From DATFVA01 sp963721075 (GTDB lineage: Bacteria; Bacteroidota; Ignavibacteria; Ignavibacteriales; Ignavibacteriaceae): a DNA stretch of 64,000 bases. The stretch covers positions 101,629-165,628 of the forward strand of contig CAVRHV010000017.1 in assembly GCA_963721075.1 (NCBI GenBank), in the 5' to 3' direction. Of the stretch, positions 57,972 to 64,000 are shown in pieces (the stretch's first letter is position 1; every line of letters begins with the position of its first letter). Both the position numbers and the translations under genes were made by a program. Below the pieces are notes generated by a model. That model was not told the DNA's origin. It was given only the letters and a program-made list of their open reading frames with translations, and did no database searches.

Positions 57972-59030
57972 ATGCCAATTTAAAATCTGCCGGTCAGGAA
58001 AAAAAATTATCTTGACCTGGCGTATAGAAGGAAAGCAAGCGCAATGTTGATCTTTATTTTGATGATACCCTGCCTTTTGAGACTGTCGATGACAGGTCAA
58101 AGATATAATTGAACTGGCCGCTTATTTTATGCCGCTCAAATTAAATGCTCTTTAATCAAGCTATGATGAAGAGGAAAAATCCAAGTTATTTCATCTTACA
58201 TCCCTGTAAGAGATTTTAATTTCTGGAAACAGGCGGAACAATTAGAGATTTGCTTGATAAGCTCTGAATTTTCTTACTGGGGATGAATATCGATTTATTT
58301 TTCTCAAGACTAAATAGCAAAAGAACAGAAAACGAAGTAGTAGAAAGAAATTCCAACAAAGAAAACACACTTGTAACTTTCTTATCGGGTGCAATTGATT
58401 CTACCGCTGGGTGCAGTTGACCTGCTTGAGAATAATCCTGGATCTCAAATAAGCCTTATTAGTCATCAGCCGGACTTATCCGGTACTGCCTACAACTCAG
58501 AATAATTTATTTCAGAAAATATGATGAACTTTACCCGGGAAGATGTTCACATCATAGGTTTCGCAGCGGTTTACTTTATGATCATTCTTTCGAAAAAGAT
58601 TATCCTACAAGAGCTTTACTATATAATGCGGTTGCTTTTGCTGTTTCCCGCCTTATGGCCAGGATCATTATTATGTATATGAAAATGGAATAAGTGCAAT
58701 AAAGTTCCGAGGAATAAATTCATTTGAAAACTCAACCGGCCGTTCTTGTCATCCCAAAACTTTGAGTCTGCTTGAAGAACTTTTTCTAGCAGTTATCCGA
58801 TAGTCAGTTCATCATATAAGCAACCATTTTTATTCAAAACAAAACCTGAAATTATTCGCGCTTAACGATCGGTAAGGGTAAATCGATCTGCTGGATCTAT
58901 ACTGTAAGCTGCGACAGGCGGCTTATTATTCCCTCGAAATATTACACATTGCGGCAGGTGTCCTCCATGCATAACTAGGCGGAATGCATTACTATGCGCT
59001 AGGAATACCCACAAGAACAAATGAAATTTT
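57972..59030 (+). pseudogene. Decayed QueC/QatC-like gene of element B
   Basis: Fragments in all frames follow the order of the element A gene: M-P-I-stop-N-L-P (57972), N-Y-L-D-L-A-Y-R-R-K, D-I-I-E-L-A-A-Y-F, a damaged PP-loop L-S-G-A-I-D-S-T-A-G near 58385 (Gly changed to Ala and Leu changed to Ile), Y-V-Y-E-N-G-I-S-A-I-K-F near 58675, H-P-K-T-L-S-L-L near 58755, I-K-Q-P-F-L-F-K-T-K near 58820, and the zinc motif H-C-G-R-C-P-P-C-I-T-R-R near 58950. At least eight stops or shifts and the altered PP-loop show real decay rather than sequencing error. Confidence 0.8.
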
Positions 59031-59187
59031 ATTACGATTTGCCTGCGGAAGTTAGTATCTGGGTCACCGGAAAGAGAAATGTTGAAACGATGTTAAGGAG
59101 AGATGAACTATTTTTCGAGTCAAAACTTTGATGGTTTTTGCAGAATATGGAAGGATGAGATATTTTCAGTAGAAGGAAAACATACCA

Positions 59188-59585
59188 CGTGAATACTACT
59201 CATTCAATGGTATCGGAAAGAATTTATGATCTTTGCAGTAGACATTCCAGGGAGATGAGAAATGCTATAATGAAAATGTGCGGGATATATGCATTCACCC
59301 TGGGCTTCATCTAACAGAGGTACTTTCTTCCACTGCTAGAGGAATCACCGGCTATAAGCCAGGGCTAGGTTCCAAACGTGATAACGAGAGCTGACACAGC
59401 AATACAGATGCTTCAGATGATCAAAGCCAACACCTGTACTGAAATATATCCCTTCTAGAAAAGTTAAAAATGTTGTCATAGAACAATGTTATGAATTAAT
59501 AAAGCTTAAGGAGATCACGGATAAGATAAGTGATAAAGAACTAGGTGAAAAGGTAATAAATGGACTTAGTAAAAATATACCTTAA
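59188..59585 (+). pseudogene. Decayed copy of the region that follows the QueC-like gene
   Basis: The fragment M-V-S-E-R-I-Y-D-L-C-S-R-H-S-R-E-M-R-N-A-I matches M-F-R-K-V-F-D-L-H-S-R-Y-I-S-D-I-E-S-A-I in element A. A later fragment, V-V-I-E-Q-C-Y-E-L-I-K-L-K-E-I-T, resembles its L-L-I-K-V-A-S-H-L-I-A-A-E-E-I-T. Several stops separate them. It confirms that the QueC-like gene and this region travel together. Confidence 0.6.
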
Positions 59586-59848
59586 CCGAACCTAATAAAA
59601 GAACGATTATGGATTATTTCCGAAAGGGGATGCTTCAAATACGCAAAGCCAGAATGGAAATAATCGTTTATAAATCACAACGATCAAATCGATTTGAGGC
59701 GCGAATACTCCCTCAATTCCGACCTCGTTAAATCCGGATCATAAATTCAATCTTCCAAGGATCATCAAGGATCATCCAAAGATAATCCAACTTCATCCAG
59801 TCTATCATCCTCCTTTTCTTTGTATTAGCAAAAAAGGAGGATTAGTTA

Positions 59849-60118
59849 ATGGCAAAGAAAAATTCTTCAGAAAAATCTGCGTTGGCTGAATTTAAAAAGG
59901 AGCTGGATGTATTGCTTGAACTGACTAACGAGATGCAGAAACAGCTTGAGGTTGGTGAATGCAAACTATTGAGTTTCAAAGAGGCCGCTGATTTCCTGGG
60001 ATGCTCCAATTCATTTCTTTATAAACTTTCTTACAAAGACCTGATTCCATGCCATAAACCGCGTGGCAGGCTGTTTTTCTTTCAGCACGAGTTAGAAGTG
60101 GGTAAGAGAAGAGGATAG
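59849..60118 (+). CDS. Excisionase-like HTH protein of element B
   Basis: An 89-residue protein homologous to the 34489 protein: L-L-S-F-K-E-A-A-D-F-L-G-C-S-N-S-F-L-Y-K-L then L-I-P-C-H-K-P-R-G-R-L-F-F-F-Q-H-E-L. A one-base loss near 60100 would explain the shortened end (in the next frame it continues W-V-R-E-E-D-R and stops at 60126-60128). GGAGGATTA precedes ATG 59849. The integrase that follows in element A is missing here: 60129-60263 holds none. Confidence 0.75.
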   Translation: MAKKNSSEKSALAEFKKELDVLLELTNEMQKQLEVGECKLLSFKEAADFLGCSNSFLYKLSYKDLIPCHKPRGRLFFFQHELEVGKRRG

Positions 60119-60263
60119 GAGAAATTAAAAGGGGCTAAATGAAAGGATGAATGTGAAATCGTACAAAATAAAGATTGGAAATTAGAGATATCATCTAAAG
60201 AATTCTAATAGGAATTCAAAAACAAATCATTAAGGGGAAAAATTCCCGGGGAGGAAAGCGTAA

Positions 60264-61400
60264 ATGAATTTAATAAAAGAAATAAAAAACAAGGTTAACA
60301 TTCTTCAGCTGGCTATCGAGTGCGGCTTAGAACCAACACGTAACCATTTCATATTCTCTATATATAAAAATGAGAAGAACCGCTCGCTAAAACTTTATCC
60401 TGAAACAAACTCATTCTACTGTTTCTCAACAGGTAACTGGGGTGATGTGATTGATTTTTATGCTGACTATAAACGACTGGATCTGAAAACTGCCATTAAG
60501 GAACTTGCCGAAGGTGCAGGAATTGATATGAGTGGCGGCTGCCATATTTATGCAGCAGAGAAAAAGGAAAAGAAAAAATTCAAAGTAAAAGAGGTAAAGA
60601 TATTCGGAAAGGAAAAGGAGTTCTACGACGAACTGGCGGGTATTTTTGAATACTCTCAGGGGCTTAGCAAAATATGTGCTGAGTCTGAAGCACTTAATGA
60701 GGTGCTTAAAAGAAGAAAGGAACAGCAGAAGCTGATATACGAATCTCTTGAGAAGTTCTGCTTTGGTGTTGATGAAGAAACTTTGGATTATCTGCTGGGA
60801 CCGTCACGAGGCTTAAAACCTGAGAGCATAAAGAGGTTTAGATTATTTTCAATTAAGAATTCGAAAAGGACAGTTCAGTACCTCTATGATTGCTTTGCTC
60901 CTGATGATATACTCCTCTCAGGCCTATTAAACAAATCAGGGAAGTTTATTTTCAAGTATCATAAACTGATTATTCCTTATATAGAAAATGGTGAGATCGT
61001 TTACATAAGAGGGAGAAAATTAAAATTTAAGGATAAGGATTTTAAGTATATAAGTCTTAATAATATGTCTGGCAGTCTGCCGCTTAAAAGGTTTTATAAT
61101 ACTGATACGTTAAAATCATTAAAGGAAGGCGATCCGCTCTTCATATGCGAAGGTGAGTTCGATGCGATGATGATTGAACAGATGGGTGGTAATGCCCTGG
61201 GTATTCCGGGTGTTACCAATATACCGGAGAAGGAGATCAAGAAGTTAAGAGATTACAACCTTTACTTTGCATTTGATAATGATGCTGCCGGTAAGAGCGC
61301 TGAGAATAGAATTTCGTGGGTGCTTAAGAAGCCGATAAAAACAATAATGTTAAATGATTATAAAGATGTTACGGAGCTGCTGAATGGATCCGAATGTTAG
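60264..61400 (+). CDS. DnaG-like primase with TOPRIM domain (element B), intact
   Basis: 378 residues, unbroken. N-terminal F-Y-C-F-S-T-G-N-W-G-D-V-I-D-F is a finger-like region with few zinc Cys; the middle has E-S-L-E-K-F-C-F-G-V-D-E-E-T-L-D; and the TOPRIM part has F-I-C-E-G-E-F-D-A-M-M, G-I-P-G-V-T-N-I-P and F-A-F-D-N-D-A-A-G-K. It matches the element A primase throughout. It starts with ATG 60264 after GGGGAGGAAAG and overlaps the helicase start by 17 bases, exactly as in element A. Confidence 0.87.
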   Translation: MNLIKEIKNKVNILQLAIECGLEPTRNHFIFSIYKNEKNRSLKLYPETNSFYCFSTGNWGDVIDFYADYKRLDLKTAIKELAEGAGIDMSGGCHIYAAEKKEKKKFKVKEVKIFGKEKEFYDELAGIFEYSQGLSKICAESEALNEVLKRRKEQQKLIYESLEKFCFGVDEETLDYLLGPSRGLKPESIKRFRLFSIKNSKRTVQYLYDCFAPDDILLSGLLNKSGKFIFKYHKLIIPYIENGEIVYIRGRKLKFKDKDFKYISLNNMSGSLPLKRFYNTDTLKSLKEGDPLFICEGEFDAMMIEQMGGNALGIPGVTNIPEKEIKKLRDYNLYFAFDNDAAGKSAENRISWVLKKPIKTIMLNDYKDVTELLNGSEC

Positions 61401-62868
61401 AAAGATATTCGGGGATAAGATAGAAGTCCACGTTATTCCCCGGTCTCAGGAGGATGAAGAAGAAAAAGTTAAATTCTGGTTCAGGGAAAAAGGCCAGTTA
61501 AAAATTGACAATATCTTATTCGTTTATTTCCTGAATCAACTTGACTTCAGACTCTATCGGCTGGGGAAAGATTATATTTTCACAAGGGTAATAAACAATG
61601 TAGTTGAAGAAACCGATACGGTTGGAATGAAAGAGGTTATTATGAATTATTTAGCTGATCATATGGAATTTTGTGATGATGTAAAAGCACTAGAACTTCT
61701 TAAACTTATTGCCAAACAAACCCCAGAAATATTCGCGCGCGGAAATCTTGAATACCTGGAAAAGCTGAATGATGAATTCAAAAAGGATACAAGAGCGGAA
61801 TCTTTTATCTATTTCAGGAATTGTTTTGTTTGTGTAACAGCTGAAGGTCATTCAGTCCATAAATATGAGGAACTTGATAAACCAATATGGAAAAATCAGA
61901 TGCTCGATCGTGAATTTTATGAAACAGAGGGAGAATGTGATTTCAAATCATTTGTGTTTAAGATATCCGGCAATGATGCGGGAAGGTATGATTCATTCAG
62001 AAGTGCCATCGGGTACCTTCTGCATACCTATAAGGATCCTTCTATAGCTAAGGCCATTATATTTATGGATGAGAAGCTGGATGACGGATCAAACGGAGGC
62101 TGCGGCAAGAGTCTGCTTGGCAATGCAATATCCAAAATAAGGAAATCGCTTAGACTGGGTGGAAAGAACTTCTTCTTTGAAAGATTTGCATTTCAATCAT
62201 ATGAACCAGGGACCAGTATAATTGAATTCAATGATCTTAGTCGAAATTTCAGGTTTGAGAACTTGTTTACTGCAATTACAGATAACATTATGATTGAGAA
62301 AAAGAACAAGGATGAGATGATAATCCCGTTTGAGCAGGCACCGAAAATATTGTTATCGACCAACTACACCATTAAGGGAGTTGATGAATCGTCGTTAAGG
62401 AGGCAATTCGTACTTGAGTTTTCCGATTATTTCAGCATCAGGTATTCTCCAGAGGATGAATACGGTCATAGGTTCTTTGATGACTGGTGTAATTATGAAT
62501 GGTGCAGGTTTTATCTTTTTATGATCGGCTGTCTCCGTTTCTACCTGGAGAAGGGACTAGTAGATTATGAGAAGAAAAACCTTGAGGTGAAGAAACTTAT
62601 AGAATCGACTTCTGAAGAATTCCTGGAATTCGCTGAGGACCTTTTAAAAGATACATGGTATGATAAAAGAGAGACTTATAGGAAATTCATTGAGGAATAC
62701 CCTGATTTTAATAACAGCAAAATGGAACAAAAGAAGTTTACAAACTGGGTAAAGATATTTGCAAGGATAAAGAATCTCAAATATTTTCAAAAAAGAACGG
62801 CTTCGCAAGAACGGCTATTTATATTAAGAAATGATTTGGATATGCAGAATGAAGGAGAGCTAACATGA
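61384..62868 (+). CDS. SF3/D5-like replicative helicase (element B), intact
   Basis: 494 residues without interruption. The P-loop D-D-G-S-N-G-G-C-G-K-S-L-L-G-N-A is near residue 235, followed by I-I-E-F-N-D-L-S-R-N-F-R, K-N-K-D-E-M-I-I-P-F, I-L-L-S-T-N-Y-T-I and S-S-L-R-R-Q-F-V-L-E-F. These are the motifs of P4/D5-type helicases used by satellite islands. Its sequence guided the joining of the broken element A copy. Its stop overlaps the next ATG (ATGA). Confidence 0.88.
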   Translation: MDPNVRKIFGDKIEVHVIPRSQEDEEEKVKFWFREKGQLKIDNILFVYFLNQLDFRLYRLGKDYIFTRVINNVVEETDTVGMKEVIMNYLADHMEFCDDVKALELLKLIAKQTPEIFARGNLEYLEKLNDEFKKDTRAESFIYFRNCFVCVTAEGHSVHKYEELDKPIWKNQMLDREFYETEGECDFKSFVFKISGNDAGRYDSFRSAIGYLLHTYKDPSIAKAIIFMDEKLDDGSNGGCGKSLLGNAISKIRKSLRLGGKNFFFERFAFQSYEPGTSIIEFNDLSRNFRFENLFTAITDNIMIEKKNKDEMIIPFEQAPKILLSTNYTIKGVDESSLRRQFVLEFSDYFSIRYSPEDEYGHRFFDDWCNYEWCRFYLFMIGCLRFYLEKGLVDYEKKNLEVKKLIESTSEEFLEFAEDLLKDTWYDKRETYRKFIEEYPDFNNSKMEQKKFTNWVKIFARIKNLKYFQKRTASQERLFILRNDLDMQNEGELT

Positions 62869-63023
62869 AATGTATGGACATGATCGACATGGTATCAAAA
62901 AGAGTAGAATACCAGCTGAAATCAAACAATATCCATGTCCATTTAGCTGCTGCACATCGACATGAGATCGACATGAAAGGCCATAGGATCGACATGTTAT
63001 CTCTATTGAAAGGAGAGATCTAA
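62865..63023 (+). CDS. Short ORF over the iteron-like repeats of element B
   Basis: 52 codons from ATG 62865, coupled to the helicase stop. The translation is repetitive because it covers the repeats (I-D-M recurring). It may not be a real protein: the equivalent frame in element A (39121 onwards) has no similarity. Confidence 0.3.
   Translation: MKCMDMIDMVSKRVEYQLKSNNIHVHLAAAHRHEIDMKGHRIDMLSLLKGEI
62883..62996. repeat. Iteron-like repeats ATCGACATG after the element B helicase
   Basis: Four direct copies of ATCGACATG (62883-62891, 62956-62964, 62967-62975, 62988-62996) within 114 bp, plus an inverted pair TGGACATG (62875) and CATGTCCA (62934). Position relative to the helicase is the same as for the TGCGTCCA repeats of element A, but the sequence is different. 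Confidence 0.75.
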
Positions 63024-63031
63024 CTATTTTG

Positions 63032-64000
63032 ATGAATTCAACAACAGAAATAATCGACATACACGTTCACTTCGGTGGTCCACGCAGTTCTAAAAACGAT
63101 TGCTACTGGTCCGAAACATTCAAAAGGCAGCCTGCCTACTGGCTGCTGAAGTTGACTTCATATTCACTCTTTAAGGAACCAACTTTCGAGGAGGTCGAGC
63201 GGAAGATCCTTTCCGTCATCAACGGAGCTAAGAAAGTTGATAAAGTTGTACTGCTCGCAATGGACAAGGTCTATGACCTCAATGGTAACCCCCGGGAGAA
63301 AGAAGGTGAAAAGGAAATCACTCACCTCTATGTGCCCAACGATTACATTTTCAAACTTGCAAAAGAGAATCCACGTATACTTGTCGGCGCATCTGTTCAT
63401 CCATATCGCCTGGACTGGAGAGAAGAGCTTGATAAATGCATGGCCAATGGTGCCGTTCTTTGTAAATGGATACCCTCATCTCAGCAGATAGATATAACCA
63501 ATGAGAAATGTTTTCCGATGTATGATTATCTGGCTGATCACAACCTGCCGCTGCTGGTACACTCAGGGCCCGAATATTCCATTCCTACTTCAGATGATCG
63601 ATTTATTGAATTTAATAATCCTAAATACTTGCGGACTGCCCTGGATAGGGGAGTTACTGTTATTATAGCTCACTGTGCATTGCCCTATTTTGGAGCCCTG
63701 GATACGAAATACCAGGATGATATGGAAGAATTTTACAAGTTGTTTGAGTTAAGTAAAAGAAATAACTGGAAACTATACGCTGATCTCTCAGCTCTTGCTG
63801 AACCATTACGTAACGCATACATCCCGGATATCCTGGCCAGAATTCCTCAGGACCGGCTCCTCTTCGGCAGTGATTATCCTATTCCACCATCAGAATTCAG
63901 CTACAAGAAAGGAAAAAACATTATCAAATGGATAAGGTTAACCCTTAAAGCCTTCTCTATCAGAAACCCCTTAGATAAGAACTACTTTATCCTCAAAAAA
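63032..64000 (+). CDS. Amidohydrolase (COG2159-like) directly after element B, C-terminus beyond the window
   Basis: The frame is open from ATG 63032 to the window end (323 codons), unlike the broken copy at 43476. It has D-I-H-V-H-F, C-K-W-I-P-S-S, L-V-H-S-G-P-E, I-I-A-H-C-A-L-P and F-G-S-D-Y-P, all the metal and catalytic positions of this amidohydrolase class. An insertion of a few residues (near D-L-N-G-N-P-R-E-K-E-G-E) distinguishes it. A ribosome site (AAAGGAGAG) lies about 20 bases upstream. It is 8 bases after the short repeat ORF. Confidence 0.85.
   Translation, partial: MNSTTEIIDIHVHFGGPRSSKNDCYWSETFKRQPAYWLLKLTSYSLFKEPTFEEVERKILSVINGAKKVDKVVLLAMDKVYDLNGNPREKEGEKEITHLYVPNDYIFKLAKENPRILVGASVHPYRLDWREELDKCMANGAVLCKWIPSSQQIDITNEKCFPMYDYLADHNLPLLVHSGPEYSIPTSDDRFIEFNNPKYLRTALDRGVTVIIAHCALPYFGALDTKYQDDMEEFYKLFELSKRNNWKLYADLSALAEPLRNAYIPDILARIPQDRLLFGSDYPIPPSEFSYKKGKNIIKWIRLTLKAFSIRNPLDKNYFILKK

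Overview
The window looks like a chromosome segment of an Ignavibacteria / Chlorobi-Bacteroidota type bacterium. The evidence is several secreted proteins ending in the type IX (Por) sorting domain with an N-Y-P-N-P-F-N-P core, two PorV/PorQ-like outer-membrane proteins, a DUF1207 protein, and moderate to low GC. Many genes, including conserved housekeeping ones (a SucA/Kgd-type oxoglutarate dehydrogenase, RtcB, a site-2 protease), are broken by single-base shifts. I read most of these as sequence errors and give merged coordinates, saying where each break lies.

Region 1 (1-25.0 kb) is ordinary backbone: a FemAB/GNAT-like gene end, a GH92 alpha-mannosidase, secreted Por-sorted proteins and two PorV-like proteins, a lipoprotein, a membrane metalloprotease with DUF1207, an envelope-polysaccharide operon (radical SAM, GT2, polysaccharide deacetylase), small hypothetical genes, the RtcB-archease RNA-ligase operon, an EamA transporter, pdxH and a Kgd-like 2-oxoglutarate dehydrogenase.

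Region 2 (25.1-32.2 kb) starts abruptly at the 3' half of a tRNA-Val with a tyrosine integrase beside it, so it is the left end of an integrated element. Its AT-rich cargo holds a lipoprotein with a DnaJ-type Cys finger, a GT-C-like membrane protein, and a complete His-Xaa-Ser (HXS) peptide-modification locus (hxsD, hxsB, hxsC, hxsA), closed by a strong terminator.

Region 3 (32.3-64.0 kb) is an accessory and defence region framed by two related integrative elements. Element A (32.36-39.65 kb) has a conserved 54-bp sequence, a QueC/QatC-like protein, an excisionase-like HTH protein, an integrase, small ORFs, a TOPRIM primase, an SF3-like helicase and iteron-like repeats. Element B (57.69-63.0 kb) has the same order, but its QueC-like gene is a decayed remnant and the integrase is gone, while primase and helicase are intact. 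Paralogous amidohydrolase genes lie to the right of each. Between the elements lie candidate defence modules: helicase + DUF2971; a Pycsar-like cyclase + TM effector with a metallophosphoesterase; a UDG-like/TerB-like operon with a shared unfamiliar C-terminal domain, bracketed by 56-bp direct repeats; a GIY-YIG protein; and an AAA ATPase + PLD-like pair.

Most interesting for follow-up are the three-gene Pycsar-like operon, the QueC-carrying element family with element-specific iterons, the shared-C-terminal-domain operon, and the compact HXS locus.
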